DNA of 64,000 nt from Natronobacterium texcoconense (GCF_900104065.1 NZ_FNLC01000002.1:354995-418994), one strand, 5' to 3'. Numbered from the stretch's first letter, positions 32,847 to 42,633 are shown. Program-made: numbers and translations. The notes: generated by a model from the sequence alone, not told the origin.

Positions 32847-33926
32847 TTAGTCGTCCGCCGTCGCGGTATCCATGCTGTCGACGCTGACCGTCTCCCACTC
32901 GTCGTCGGTGTGGGCTCCCTCCCGTTCCCTGGCGCTCGCCGCGACGCGGATGAACTCCGCCGTCGCTCGCGCGTCCGGAATCGTGTGGCCGCCGCAGTAG
33001 GAGAGCCCAGACTTGATGCCGGCACAGAACTCCGAGGCGACGTCTTCGACGGGTCCCTTGTACGGCGTCAGCCCCTCGACGCCCTCGTCGGCGCGGACGT
33101 TCTCGCTCTTGTCGTTTCGTTCGTTCGCCGCCGCGGTCGTCGCCATGCCGCGGGATCGCTTGTACCGAACGCCGTCGACTTCGACGATCTCGCTCGGCGC
33201 TTCCTCGGTGCCGGCGAAGAGACTCCCGAGCATCACCGTGTCCGCGCCGGCCATCAGCGCCTTCACCGCGTCGCCGGAGGTCCGGATTCCGCCGTCGGCG
33301 ACGACAGTGACGTCGAGTTTCCGGGCGACGTCGGCACAGTCGTCGACGGCCGTCAACTGTGGTACGCCGGCCCCCGCGACTTTCCGGGTCGTACAGTGAG
33401 AGCCCGGTCCGACGCCGACCTTGACGCAGTCTGCACCGGCCTCGGCGAGATCTTCGACGCCCTCGGGCGTCGCTACGTTCCCCACGATCAGGTCGACGTC
33501 GGGGAACGTCGAGCGAAGTTCCTCGGTCGCCTCAAGCGTTCGTTCCATGTGTCCGTGGGCGACGTCGACGACGATCGCCGACGCGCCGGCCTCGAGCAGG
33601 GCCGCCGTCCGGTCACAGTAGTTCTCGTTGATGCCGACTGCGGCAGTGACTGGTTGCCCGGCGTCTGCGACGGCTTCGACCTCGGCTGCCTGGTCTTCGA
33701 CGGTCAGGAACCGGTGGATCGTTCCGATGCCGCCGGCTTCCGCGAGCGCAATCGCGAGATCGGCCTCCGTGACCGTGTCCATCGCGGCCGAGACCAGTGG
33801 CGTCTCGAGTTCGATATTCGGCGTGAGGTTCGTCGAGAGATCGACGTCGCTACGACTATCGACGGGCGATCGTTGCGGAACCAGCAGCACGTCACCGTAG
33901 CTGAGTCCCGTCCTGATGTCGTTCAT
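32847..33926 (-). CDS. IMP dehydrogenase/GMP reductase-like protein without CBS domains
   Basis: A 359-residue TIM-barrel enzyme. The catalytic loop is [11 protein letters not shown] with Cys 178; the phosphate site is [17 protein letters not shown]. The two CBS domains usually inserted after the HRFLTVEDQ region are absent, as in GMP reductase. The flap reads [12 protein letters not shown]...[15 protein letters not shown], similar to the IMPDH EGIEG motif but lacking the Arg-Tyr pair used as the IMPDH base. It may therefore be a GMP reductase or a divergent paralogue. A TTATTTCC box lies about 30 nt upstream of the ATG. Confidence 0.88.
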   Translation of the reverse strand: MNDIRTGLSYGDVLLVPQRSPVDSRSDVDLSTNLTPNIELETPLVSAAMDTVTEADLAIALAEAGGIGTIHRFLTVEDQAAEVEAVADAGQPVTAAVGINENYCDRTAALLEAGASAIVVDVAHGHMERTLEATEELRSTFPDVDLIVGNVATPEGVEDLAEAGADCVKVGVGPGSHCTTRKVAGAGVPQLTAVDDCADVARKLDVTVVADGGIRTSGDAVKALMAGADTVMLGSLFAGTEEAPSEIVEVDGVRYKRSRGMATTAAANERNDKSENVRADEGVEGLTPYKGPVEDVASEFCAGIKSGLSYCGGHTIPDARATAEFIRVAASAREREGAHTDDEWETVSVDSMDTATADD

Positions 33927-34036
33927 AACCCCTCAAACGAAAGAGCCAGATGGAAATAAATCCGTTGTCTCGATATGGTGAGTATCTTCGCTCGTGAGAC
34001 TCCCGATTTACGGGTTCGGACAGTGAACGGACGGCC

Positions 34037-35458
34037 ATGACCGAGACGTTCGTGATCGTCGGCGGTGACGCAGCGGGTATGTCCGCAGCGAGCAAAGCGA
34101 AACGCGACGACCCCGACCTCGAGGTGGTCGTCTTCGAGAAAGGCGAGTGGGTTTCCTATGGGGCCTGCGGGCTTCCCTACTACGTCAAAGGCGAGATCCA
34201 GTCGCTCGAGTCCCTCGTCTCGGTGACGCCCGAGGAGTTCCGCGAGGAACGAGGGATCGATCTGCGGACCGGCCACGAGGTCGTCGCGATCGACCCCGAC
34301 GAACGGACGGTCACTGCCGAGAGTCCGTCGGGCGAGGTCGTCCAGCCGTACGATCACCTGCTGCTCGCGACCGGAGCCGAGGCCGTCGTCCCGCCGATCG
34401 AGGGCACCGACCGCGAGGGCGTCTACACGCTCGGCTCGATGAGCGACGGAAAAGAACTCAGGGAGTACGTCGCTCGCGCCCGCACCGGCGAGTCCTTCCA
34501 GCAACCGGACCGCGGGCCGGCCTGTCGCTATCTCGAGGACTGTGCCGGCCCCGTCGCGGTCGTCGGCGGCGGGTACGTCGGGATCGAGATGGCCGAGGCG
34601 CTGGCCGCGAACGACTTCGAGGTGACGCTGTTCCAGCGGGGTGACCGGCTGCTGAAAGGGTTTAGCGAGGCGACGAGCGACCGCGTGGTGACCCACCTCG
34701 AGGAGCAGAGTGTCGACGTACGGCTCGGCGCCGAAGTCCAGAAAATCGCCGGAGATGACATCGTCGAGGCGGTCGTCACCCCGACCGCCCGGATTCCTGT
34801 GGAGATGGTGTTGCTCGGAACGGGCGTCCGACCCCGAACCGCTCTCGCGGAGGATGCCGGGATCGAACTCGGGTCGACCGGTGCGATCGCGACCGACGCC
34901 TATCGGGAGACGAACGTTCCCGACGTCTACGCGGCCGGCGACTGTGCCGAGGCGTTCCACGTCGTTACCGGAGAACCGACCTACGCACCGCTGGCACTCA
35001 CCGCCAACCGCCACGGTCGTGCGGTCGGGCAAACCGTCGGGGGAACGCCGACCGAAGGCGGCGGCGTCGCGGGAACGGCCGCCGTCAAAGCGTTCGACGT
35101 CGAGGCCGCACGAACCGGACTGCTCGACCTCGAGGAGGGTCGAGCGGCCGGGTTCGATCCCGTCGCCGAGACGATCACCGCGAAATCGCGGGCTGGGTAC
35201 TATCCCGAGGGTGGCGACGTGACGGTCACGCTGACCGCCGACCGCGACACCGGCCGGGTGCTGGGCGCGAGCCTCGTCAGCGAGTACGGCGAAGGTGCGG
35301 TTCACCGCAGCCACGCGATCGTCGGGGCACTCGAAGAGGACGCGACCGTCTTCGACCTCGAGAACTACGACCTCGCGTACGCACCGCCTTTCAACACGAC
35401 GTGGGACCCCGTACTCGTCGCTGCGAAGGTGCTCGGTGGGAACCTGCGGTCGGCGTAG
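34037..35458 (+). CDS. CoA-disulfide reductase / NADH oxidase-like flavoprotein
   Basis: A 473-residue pyridine nucleotide-disulfide oxidoreductase. The FAD motif is VIVGGDAAGMSAA (6-18), the NAD motif is VAVVGGGYVGIEMAE (about 168-182) and the second FAD motif is VYAAGDCAE. Cys 44 in SYGACGLPYY replaces the SYANCGLPYY of CoA-disulfide reductases, so a single redox Cys is kept. The family uses NAD(P)H to reduce CoA-disulfide or polysulfide, or O2. The C-terminal dimer domain begins near 345. It probably protects thiols under oxidative stress. The gene is single, with the AhpD-like gene 50 nt downstream. Confidence 0.9.
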   Translation: MTETFVIVGGDAAGMSAASKAKRDDPDLEVVVFEKGEWVSYGACGLPYYVKGEIQSLESLVSVTPEEFREERGIDLRTGHEVVAIDPDERTVTAESPSGEVVQPYDHLLLATGAEAVVPPIEGTDREGVYTLGSMSDGKELREYVARARTGESFQQPDRGPACRYLEDCAGPVAVVGGGYVGIEMAEALAANDFEVTLFQRGDRLLKGFSEATSDRVVTHLEEQSVDVRLGAEVQKIAGDDIVEAVVTPTARIPVEMVLLGTGVRPRTALAEDAGIELGSTGAIATDAYRETNVPDVYAAGDCAEAFHVVTGEPTYAPLALTANRHGRAVGQTVGGTPTEGGGVAGTAAVKAFDVEAARTGLLDLEEGRAAGFDPVAETITAKSRAGYYPEGGDVTVTLTADRDTGRVLGASLVSEYGEGAVHRSHAIVGALEEDATVFDLENYDLAYAPPFNTTWDPVLVAAKVLGGNLRSA

Positions 35459-35508
35459 TACAGTCGAGAGCAACACTCTTTTGTTCCGACTGGACCTTCC
35501 GCCGGGAG

Positions 35509-36084
35509 ATGACACACGTCCCATACCGCGATCCGGACGACCTCGAGGCGAGTCAGCGCGAGCGGTTGATCGACCCGTGGCGGGAGCACTTCGGCTACGT
35601 CTCCCTGTTCCGGAAGGTGTTGTTGCACGATCCGGACACGCTCGCGGCCTGGGACCGGTACTACCGCGGCGTGATGACAGACGGCGAGGACATCAGCGGC
35701 GCCGAGAAGGAAATCGCGTTCGTCGTCGCCGCGGCCGTCGACGACTGTCCGTACTGTATCGCCAACCACGGCGAGTGGCTCGTCGAGGAACACGGCTACT
35801 CGATGGCGGAGTTCGAGCGACTCGTCGTCGGCGAGTTCGAGGGATTCACCGACCGCGAGCGAGCCGTCGCGACCGTCGCGGAACAGCTCGCCCGCGATCC
35901 CTCGGGCGTGACGGGGGAACACCTGCGCTCGCTTCGCGAGGTCGGTTTCGACGACAGCGATATCGTGGAACTGTTCGTCGCGATCTGTACGCTTTTGTCC
36001 GCCAGCGCGCTGATGCAGGGGCTGGACGTCGATCCGGGCGACGCCGACCGGGATCTCGCGGCGTACGCGCCCGACGGCCGCTGA
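35509..36084 (+). CDS. AhpD/carboxymuconolactone decarboxylase-like peroxidase
   Basis: A 191-residue AhpD-like protein of the longer two-domain uncharacterised peroxidase type. The redox site is C80-P-Y-C83 with H87 (CPYCIANH), the CxxC(x3)H signature of alkylhydroperoxidase AhpD. It lies 50 nt downstream of a CoA-disulfide reductase-like flavoprotein, and the two may form an oxidative stress unit. ATG 35509 was chosen over an upstream in-frame extension that overlaps the previous gene. Confidence 0.87.
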   Translation: MTHVPYRDPDDLEASQRERLIDPWREHFGYVSLFRKVLLHDPDTLAAWDRYYRGVMTDGEDISGAEKEIAFVVAAAVDDCPYCIANHGEWLVEEHGYSMAEFERLVVGEFEGFTDRERAVATVAEQLARDPSGVTGEHLRSLREVGFDDSDIVELFVAICTLLSASALMQGLDVDPGDADRDLAAYAPDGR

Positions 36085-36120
36085 TCGAGACTCTCGCAGG
36101 ATCGACGCAACCGACTCGCG

Positions 36121-36954
36121 TCAGGACGCCAGGAACTCCTCCAGGTGCTCGAGGTACTCCTCGGGCCGGTCCTCGGGCACCCAGTGGTTGGCCTCGAGGC
36201 CGACGAGTTCGGCGTCGTCGACGTCCTCCTCGAGTCGTTCGGCGTACTCGATCGGCTGAAACTCGTCTTCCGCACCCCACAGCACGAGCGTCTCGGCCTC
36301 GACTGCGGTGTGATCGATCTCGGTGGTGTGGGAGGTGTTCGTCCCGATGGCGTTCCGCGAGAGCGAGGTCTTGGCTTCTTCGGAGGCCCACTGACCGACC
36401 ATCCCCTCGACGAACTCTTCGGCGGGATCGTCGGCGTACAGGGTCCCCTCGTAGATTCCGCGGAGCATCTCCTGGAGTTCGTCGACGGTCGTGTCCTCGA
36501 TGGTATCGGGCAGTCCGAGGTCGACGATCCGCTGGATCGGCCACGAGTCGTAACAGACCGCGTTCGAGAGCACCAGTTTCGAGACGGCGTCTGGCTGGTG
36601 GACCGCGTACCGGAGGCCGACGCCGCCACCGAGGTCGTGACCGACGAACGAGACGGACTCGAGTCCCAGTCCCTCGAGCAGGTCGTCGATCATCGCCTCC
36701 TGGGCGCGAATCGAGCGGTCGAACCCGTCGTACATCGCCGAGTTGCCGTAACCGACCATGTCGGGCGCGATCACGCGGTAGTCGTCGGCCAGTTCGGGCG
36801 CGGCGTGACGCCAGAGAAACGACGACGTCGGAATGCCGTGACAGAACACGACCGGCTCCCCCGACCCCTCGTCGTAGTAGGCGACCTCGAGGTCGTGGCC
36901 GTCGACGGTCACCGTCGTTTCGTCCTGTTTGTCGGACCACGTCTCCCAGTCCAT
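36121..36954 (-). CDS. alpha/beta hydrolase with Asp nucleophile (epoxide hydrolase/haloalkane dehalogenase-like)
   Basis: A 277-residue alpha/beta hydrolase. The nucleophile elbow is GHD107LGG, Asp and not Ser, which marks epoxide hydrolases and haloalkane dehalogenases. HGIPTSS (39-45) supplies the oxyanion loop, the cap domain spans about 135-210, the acid is in WGAEDEF and the catalytic His in EANHWVPED. PTSSFLW after HG also fits dehalogenases. Substrate unknown. It is a single gene convergent with the AhpD-like gene. Confidence 0.88.
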   Translation of the reverse strand: MDWETWSDKQDETTVTVDGHDLEVAYYDEGSGEPVVFCHGIPTSSFLWRHAAPELADDYRVIAPDMVGYGNSAMYDGFDRSIRAQEAMIDDLLEGLGLESVSFVGHDLGGGVGLRYAVHQPDAVSKLVLSNAVCYDSWPIQRIVDLGLPDTIEDTTVDELQEMLRGIYEGTLYADDPAEEFVEGMVGQWASEEAKTSLSRNAIGTNTSHTTEIDHTAVEAETLVLWGAEDEFQPIEYAERLEEDVDDAELVGLEANHWVPEDRPEEYLEHLEEFLAS

Positions 36955-37021
36955 GGGCCGCGCTCCACCGTCGAGGTCGAAAGTCGTTGGTGTGGCAACT
37001 GCGTGGCCGCACGGCCCGTCG

Positions 37022-37546
37022 TTACTCGTCGTCTTCGACAGCGATCCGTTCGGATCCGCGAGCGGTACTATCGACCAGGCGCTCGGCCTTCTCCGCGCTC
37101 AGATCGTCGACGAGGTCGAGAGCCTCGTTCGTCCAGGTCACCAGGCCGAGTTTGAACTGCCGGCGAACGGCGTCGACCGGCCGGTGGGTGTACACGTTGA
37201 CGCGCCCGCCACTGGAGCGGACCCGTGACTGCTTCTCGACGACGCCGAGTTCGACGAGGTGGTCGAGGTGCCGGGTGACGACGCTGCGGTCGCGATCGAC
37301 TGCCTCTGTGAGTTCTCGAATCGTCGCCTCCTCCATCGCCATCATCTGCCGACAGATCTCGAGTTCCGTTTCGGAGACGTCGAACACGGTCCCCATGACC
37401 TCCGCCTCGTCCGGCGAGTCGATCGGCACGGTGTCGTCGGCAGCGATCGGCTCGACGTCACAACAGGTAGACTCGTCCGTTCCCAGTGCGTAGTCGCCAC
37501 ACGAACCACAACGGTACACCGCGACCTCTGCGTTAGGTGTTCCCAT
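37022..37546 (-). CDS. winged-helix regulator with N-terminal zinc ribbon
   Basis: A 174-residue DNA-binding protein. Residues 13-30 have CGSCG and CC, a small zinc ribbon; about 58-125 is a wHTH (TELEICRQMMAMEEATIRELTEAVDRDRSVVTRHLDHLVELGVVEKQSR). The C-terminal helices (about 130-165) may dimerise. This layout is common in haloarchaeal MarR/ArsR-like regulators. A CCTTTAAC box centred near 37574 is about 28 nt upstream. Target unknown; neighbours on either side are an alpha/beta hydrolase and an isochorismatase-like gene. Confidence 0.82.
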   Translation of the reverse strand: MGTPNAEVAVYRCGSCGDYALGTDESTCCDVEPIAADDTVPIDSPDEAEVMGTVFDVSETELEICRQMMAMEEATIRELTEAVDRDRSVVTRHLDHLVELGVVEKQSRVRSSGGRVNVYTHRPVDAVRRQFKLGLVTWTNEALDLVDDLSAEKAERLVDSTARGSERIAVEDDE

Positions 37547-37720
37547 CGGGCGTGGTACACTGGCTCTCCGTTAAAGGCTTTCAGCCGCAGTGTCCGGCCG
37601 TGGTCGACGGTTTGCTCGCGTGATCGGTAAGAACGACTGTCGTCCAGAATTCAGCGAGTGTGTGCGAGCGTCCCACAGTCGACGAGGGCTTATCCGCGCG
37701 ACGGGCGGACGACCGGTCGT

Positions 37721-38371
37721 ATGGGAGACATCACGATCGATCCACGAAACACGGCCGTTCTGTTCACCGACCCCCAGGTCGACGCGCTCAAACCCGAGGG
37801 CGTCATGTGGGACCAGGTCGGCGACCTCGTCGAGGAACACGACGTCGTCTCGAAACTCGAGCGCCTGCAGGACGCCGCCCGCGAGGGCGACGTCCCGGTG
37901 TTCTACTCGCCGCACTACTACGACGACGACGAGTTCGAAAGCTGGGAAGAGCTGAACGGGATCGACCAGAAGATGTTCGACGCCGAGATGTATCACGTCG
38001 ACGGAGAGGGGAGCAACATCATCCCCGAACTCGAGCCCGACGACAACACGTTCGTGCTCTCGTCGCACAAACACCTCAGCGGCTTCTGGGCGAACGACAT
38101 CCAGGCCCAGTTCACGAAACGCGGAATCGACACGATCGTCATCGCGGGGATGTTCGCGAACCTCTGTGTCGAATCCCACATCCGTGACGCCATCGAGAAC
38201 GGATTCAAGGTCGTCGCCGTCACCGACGCGACTGCGGCACCGGGCGAAGACTTCCTCGAGGCGGCAAAGACGAACGCCGAAATGCTGGCCCACGAGACGG
38301 CACAGACTGACGACGTCGTCGATCGGCTTCGAAACGCGCCACAGACCAGCCCGATCGAAGCAGAAGAGTGA
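37721..38371 (+). CDS. isochorismatase-family cysteine hydrolase
   Basis: A 216-residue hydrolase with the triad D17 (FTDPQVD), K117 (SSHKHLSGF) and C149 (MFANLC). Family members hydrolyse amides such as nicotinamide, N-carbamoylsarcosine or ureidoacrylate, or isochorismate. The C-terminus is a disordered acidic tail. ATG 37721 follows a CTTATCC box at about 28 nt, supporting leaderless expression. The conserved cis-peptide region GMFANLCVESH matches the family. Substrate cannot be told from sequence. Confidence 0.9.
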   Translation: MGDITIDPRNTAVLFTDPQVDALKPEGVMWDQVGDLVEEHDVVSKLERLQDAAREGDVPVFYSPHYYDDDEFESWEELNGIDQKMFDAEMYHVDGEGSNIIPELEPDDNTFVLSSHKHLSGFWANDIQAQFTKRGIDTIVIAGMFANLCVESHIRDAIENGFKVVAVTDATAAPGEDFLEAAKTNAEMLAHETAQTDDVVDRLRNAPQTSPIEAEE

Positions 38372-38523
38372 GCGGATCGGTCCTCGACGTCCTGAACCCG
38401 GACATTCCGCCGTTGTTCCGGGTGCATGGTCCGCTTTTTTGCTGGTGGCTTCCGTACGAGCGGTATGTGCGTCACTTCGGCGCCCGACGCGTTCGGGCTC
38501 GCCGTACGCGGTAGGTGGTCGCG

Positions 38524-40386
38524 ATGACTGAGGCCGAGGAGTACCCGCCCATCGAGGCCTACGGCGTCGTCGGCAACCTCGAGACCTGTGCGCTCGTCGC
38601 GCCGGACGGCTCGATCGACTGGTTCCCGTTTCCCCACCTCGAGTCCCCGACGATCCTCGCGGCGATCCTCGACGCCGACCGCGGCGGCCGGTTCCGGATC
38701 ACCCCGACCGACGGGTTCGAGTCGGAACGCCGGTACGTCGGCGACACGAACGTCCTCGAGACGACCTTCCGTACCGACGAGGGAACGGCGACAGTGACGG
38801 ACTTCCTGCCGCCGGCGAGTCGGGTGGACCACCCGAAGAAGGTCCTCTACCGCAAGGTCGGCTGTGCTGATGGAACGGTCGACTTCGCGGTCGAACTCGA
38901 GCCACAGTTCGACTACGGCCGTGCGGACGCGACCATCGAATCGGTCGACGACGGCGTCCTCGCCGAGGGTGGTGACGAACGAACGCTGCTAGAGTCCCCG
39001 ATCGACCTCGAAATCGAGGACGGCCGTATCACCGGCGACCTCTCGCTCCAGGCCGGAGAGGAAGCGTGGTTCCTGCTTCGGTGTACGGGCGCCGAGGACG
39101 CGAACACCGACCCGGAAGCCGCGCTCGAGGAGACGATCGCGTACTGGACCGACTGGGTCCACGACTGCGACGCGGACGACGACTGTGCCTTCGAGGGGCC
39201 GTGGCACGACTCCGTCGTTCGCTCGCAACTGGTGCTCAAACTGCTTACGCACGCCGAATCGGGTGCGATCGCGGCCGCACCGACGGCGTCGCTCCCCGAG
39301 GACGTCGGCGGCGTCCGGAACTGGGACTACCGGTTCAACTGGCTGCGCGACACAGGGTTCACGGTCCAGGCGCTGATGAACCTCGGAACCGCCGACGAGG
39401 GACGGGACTACTTCGACTGGTTCATGGACCTCTGTCAGGCCGACGACCCCGCGGCGATCCAGCCGCTGTACGGCCTCCACGGCGAGTCCGACCTCGAGGA
39501 GCGCGAACTCGACCACCTCGAGGGGTATCGCGGCTCCAGTCCCGTCCGCATCGGAAACGGGGCTGCCCAGCAGCGCCAGCACGACGTCTACGGCGAACTT
39601 CTGCTGGCCGTCGACGAGATGCGCCAGCACGGCCGAGGACTGTCCGACGACGAGTGGACGCGAATCCGGGATATCGTCGACTACGTCCGCGAGATCTGGG
39701 ACGAACCGGACGCCGGTATCTGGGAAGTCCGCGGCGGCGACCGGCACTTCGTCCACTCGAAGGTCCTGTGCTGGGTCGCTCTCGATCGCGGCCTCGCCAT
39801 CGCGACCGACGGCGGCCACGACGCCCCGCTCGAGGCGTGGCGTGAGACCCGCGAGACGATCCGCGAGGACGTACTCGAGCACGGGTACGACGAGGACCTC
39901 GGGGCGTTCGTCCAGGCTTACGGGACGGACGCGGTCGACGCGACGGGGCTGTTGCTCCCGATCGTCGGCTTCCTCCCGTTCGACGACGAGCGCGTCCAAG
40001 GGACGATCGCCGCGATCGAGGATCGGCTGCTCGAGGACGAGATCTTCGTTCTGCGGTACGACGGCGACGACGGACTTCCGGGCGAAGAGGGTGCGTTCGT
40101 GCTCTGTTCGTGCTGGCTGATCGACGCGCTCGCGCTCTCGGGCCGCGTCGACGACGCGCAGTCGCGATTCGAGACGCTGCTCGAGTACCTGAGCCCGCTG
40201 GGCTTGCTCGCGGAGGAACTCGACCCCGAAACCGGCAGCCACCTCGGGAACTACCCGCAGGCGTTCAGCCACGTCGGGATCGTCAACAGCGCCCTCTACC
40301 TGGGTTACGCTCGCGGTCACGAGACACCCGGGCCGCCACCGATGGGGATTCGGCTCGGGGAGCCGAGCGTCGACCTCGAGAGTTGA
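38524..40386 (+). CDS. GH15 family glucoamylase / trehalase-like glycoside hydrolase
   Basis: A 620-residue GH15 protein. An N-terminal beta-sandwich (about 10-245) has IEAYGVVGNLETCALVAPDGSIDWFPFP, and the (alpha/alpha)6 barrel follows with RNWDYRFNWLRDTGF. The general acid is in GEEGAFVLCSCW, and the second catalytic Glu is in LAEELDPETGSHLGNYPQAFSHVG. No signal peptide, so it is intracellular. GH15 enzymes release glucose from starch-like oligosaccharides, and related archaeal proteins hydrolyse trehalose, which may serve osmolyte turnover. The ATG is preferred to a GTG three codons upstream. Confidence 0.92.
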   Translation: MTEAEEYPPIEAYGVVGNLETCALVAPDGSIDWFPFPHLESPTILAAILDADRGGRFRITPTDGFESERRYVGDTNVLETTFRTDEGTATVTDFLPPASRVDHPKKVLYRKVGCADGTVDFAVELEPQFDYGRADATIESVDDGVLAEGGDERTLLESPIDLEIEDGRITGDLSLQAGEEAWFLLRCTGAEDANTDPEAALEETIAYWTDWVHDCDADDDCAFEGPWHDSVVRSQLVLKLLTHAESGAIAAAPTASLPEDVGGVRNWDYRFNWLRDTGFTVQALMNLGTADEGRDYFDWFMDLCQADDPAAIQPLYGLHGESDLEERELDHLEGYRGSSPVRIGNGAAQQRQHDVYGELLLAVDEMRQHGRGLSDDEWTRIRDIVDYVREIWDEPDAGIWEVRGGDRHFVHSKVLCWVALDRGLAIATDGGHDAPLEAWRETRETIREDVLEHGYDEDLGAFVQAYGTDAVDATGLLLPIVGFLPFDDERVQGTIAAIEDRLLEDEIFVLRYDGDDGLPGEEGAFVLCSCWLIDALALSGRVDDAQSRFETLLEYLSPLGLLAEELDPETGSHLGNYPQAFSHVGIVNSALYLGYARGHETPGPPPMGIRLGEPSVDLES

Positions 40387-40458
40387 GAGCTTCGAGACAC
40401 GAAGGCGACCCCAGCTATTGCCACGCCGACGCTTTTTCGACTGGTAGCAAAAGTCCGG

Positions 40459-41472
40459 ATGATGTCACTGACATCGTTAGCTGTGAGTAGCGGGAGTATC
40501 TTCGTCTTCGATCTCACGACCGCGCTCACTCCCGTGACGTTTTCCGACCTCGTCGCGGTTCTCAGTAACCCGTGGGTGTTGGCGACGCTGATAGTGATCG
40601 TCGCGTGGTACGGTTCGAAGTTCGTCACCAATCGAATTCGGCCGCGACTCGAGGATCGCCTCAGAACGTCGACGACGAACCTGTTGCTCGTGGCGTTCCG
40701 TATCGCCGTCGTATTCTACGCGTTCGTCCCCTTCGCTGGACTGCTCGGATTCCGTCCTCAGAACGTGCTTCTCTCGTTTACGGTCCTCTCGTTGATCCTG
40801 GGCGCGATTCTCGCTCCCGTCGGGCGAAGCTACATCAGCGGCCTGTTCATCGTCTACAACCGGCCGTACGAGGTGGGAGACATGATCGAACTCGTCGAAC
40901 GCGAAGAACGCGGCTACGTCGAGGAGATCACACTCGGCTACACGAAAGTCTCGACGCTCGAGAACTCGTTTCTGGTCATCCCGAACGAGTCGATGCGCGA
41001 ACGGGACATCCGTAACCTCTCGGCGGACGGCGAACGAATTCGGGCGACGATCACCGTCGATATAACGTACGAAAGCGACCTCGACGAGGCCTGCAGACTT
41101 CTGGAGGAGGCCGCACGATCGGTCGACGGCGTCATCACCGACGAGTCGACGATCCGTGTCGGTCGGTCGCGATTTCCAGCCGACCCCAAAGCACTGGTCG
41201 ACGAGTTCGCCGACCACGGTATCCGCGTCGTGCTCAAGTTCTGGGTCGAAGAGCCGTACCTGCCAGCCGCGATTCGATCGGACGTCCAACGAACTGCGTG
41301 GGACGCCTTCGAGAATGCCGACGTCGAAATCGCGTATCCGCACACCCACGTCGTCTTCGACGAAACGAGCGGGCGAGCGAAGATCGACCTCGACTCCCGG
41401 GACTTCGATCGCAACGGCGATGCCGACCGGTCGGCCGCCCGTGACGACCCGTCGGAGGTGGACTCCCGGTAG
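40459..41472 (+). CDS. MscS-family mechanosensitive channel
   Basis: A 337-residue channel. Three helices lie near 22-55, 72-95 and 105-125, the last one pore-lining (LGAILAPVGRSYISGLFIVYNRPYEVGD), followed by the beta domain (IELVEREERGYVEEITLGYTKVSTLENSFLVIPNESM) and an alpha/beta domain. A hydrophilic acidic tail closes the protein. It opens under membrane tension to release osmolytes. A second Met one codon downstream is an equally good start. It is a single gene. Confidence 0.92.
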   Translation: MMSLTSLAVSSGSIFVFDLTTALTPVTFSDLVAVLSNPWVLATLIVIVAWYGSKFVTNRIRPRLEDRLRTSTTNLLLVAFRIAVVFYAFVPFAGLLGFRPQNVLLSFTVLSLILGAILAPVGRSYISGLFIVYNRPYEVGDMIELVEREERGYVEEITLGYTKVSTLENSFLVIPNESMRERDIRNLSADGERIRATITVDITYESDLDEACRLLEEAARSVDGVITDESTIRVGRSRFPADPKALVDEFADHGIRVVLKFWVEEPYLPAAIRSDVQRTAWDAFENADVEIAYPHTHVVFDETSGRAKIDLDSRDFDRNGDADRSAARDDPSEVDSR

Positions 41473-41596
41473 GGGATAGATCCTGTCGGCTCACGCTCGA
41501 AAGATCGACGTCTTCCTCTGCCTGGACGCAGAAGGACCCCGAGAGTTGGATACAATCGCGCTACAGTCGACCACTTCGACGCCCGATTCCGGTCGC

Positions 41597-42130
41597 TCAG
41601 TCGTTGGTGACTGCCTTCTCCGCGAACTTCTCGCGGACCTTCTCGACTTTCGGCGCCGCGTGCATCGTACAGTAAGCGTCGTTCGGGTTCTTTTCGAAAT
41701 AGTTCTGGTGGTACTCTTCGGCCTCGTAGAAGGTCTCGAGCGGCTCGATCTCTGTCACGATCCCCTCGTACAGCCCTTCGGCCTCGAGCTCGTCGGCGAA
41801 CGCCCGGGCCGTCTCGAGTTGCTCGTCGTCGTGGGCGTAGATCGCAGACCGGTACTGCGAGCCGACGTCCGGCCCCTCGCGGTCTTTCGTCGTCGGGTCG
41901 TGAATCGTGAAGAAGACCTCGAGTAGGTCCTCGTAGACCACGACGTCGGGGTCGTACTCGAGCTGGACGACCTCGGTGTGACCCGTTTTTCCGGTACAGA
42001 CTTCCTCGTACGTTGGGTCCTCGGCGTGGCCGCCTGCGTATCCGGAGGTGACAGATTCGACGCCCTCGAGTTCTTCGAAGGCCGCTTCGACACACCAGAA
42101 ACAGCCGCCGCCGAACGTAGCACGTTCCAT
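41597..42130 (-). CDS. msrA: peptide methionine sulfoxide reductase A
   Basis: A 177-residue MsrA. GGGCFWC gives the catalytic Cys 10; further family marks are SGYAGGHAEDPTYEEVCTGKTGHTEVV, FFTIHDPTTKDREGPDVGSQYRSAIY and EEYHQNYFEKNP. It reduces methionine-S-sulfoxide in damaged proteins. The ATG at 42128-42130 gives the usual start; a longer upstream frame is not coding. A candidate resolving Cys lies in AYCTMH. No msrB is adjacent. Confidence 0.95.
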   Translation of the reverse strand: MERATFGGGCFWCVEAAFEELEGVESVTSGYAGGHAEDPTYEEVCTGKTGHTEVVQLEYDPDVVVYEDLLEVFFTIHDPTTKDREGPDVGSQYRSAIYAHDDEQLETARAFADELEAEGLYEGIVTEIEPLETFYEAEEYHQNYFEKNPNDAYCTMHAAPKVEKVREKFAEKAVTND

Positions 42131-42192
42131 ACGTGACTGAACGGGCCACGAGAGGAAAGATGTGACGGGTTCACGACCGACTGACGGTGAAA

Positions 42193-42633
42193 CTACTCGG
42201 GTCCAGTATCGGGTTCGAGGTGTCGAAACCCGAGTGCCAACTGGAGCAGATATTCGACCCCACCGATGAGAAGAGCACCGAAAAGCGGGAGAAACCAGCC
42301 CCAGAGGTAGAGATCGAAAATCATCGGCGTTGCACTCAGCGCGGCGCCTACCTCGTAGGCATCGAGTATGCTCGAGTACGAATGCAGGGCGGCGTAGGAG
42401 TAGAGTCCGACGGTACAGATGAGCGGTGTGACGAGCCGAGCCCGGAGTATACAGTACACTGGAACCGCTCCCAGAGCAAACGCCCCTGCGAGTTTCCACA
42501 GTACTCCTACTCCCGAAAGTGGCGAATATCCAAGCGGCATGAAGAGACGATACTGAATTACCAGCGTGACCGTGACGAGAAGGAGGCCACTGACGAGAGA
42601 CGCCACGCTGTATTCGTCGAGTCGGGAGCCCAT
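42193..42633 (-). CDS. four-helix membrane protein, hypothetical
   Basis: A 146-residue membrane protein with four likely helices (about 9-32, 44-66, 68-90 and 105-132) and an acidic C-terminal tail. Not recognised. A TTTGTATAGT box centred near 42656 is 24-27 nt before the ATG. GC content and codon use are lower than the neighbours, as with the gene at 11931. It lies 62 nt upstream of msrA on the same strand but without overlap. Confidence 0.7.
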   Translation of the reverse strand: MGSRLDEYSVASLVSGLLLVTVTLVIQYRLFMPLGYSPLSGVGVLWKLAGAFALGAVPVYCILRARLVTPLICTVGLYSYAALHSYSSILDAYEVGAALSATPMIFDLYLWGWFLPLFGALLIGGVEYLLQLALGFRHLEPDTGPE

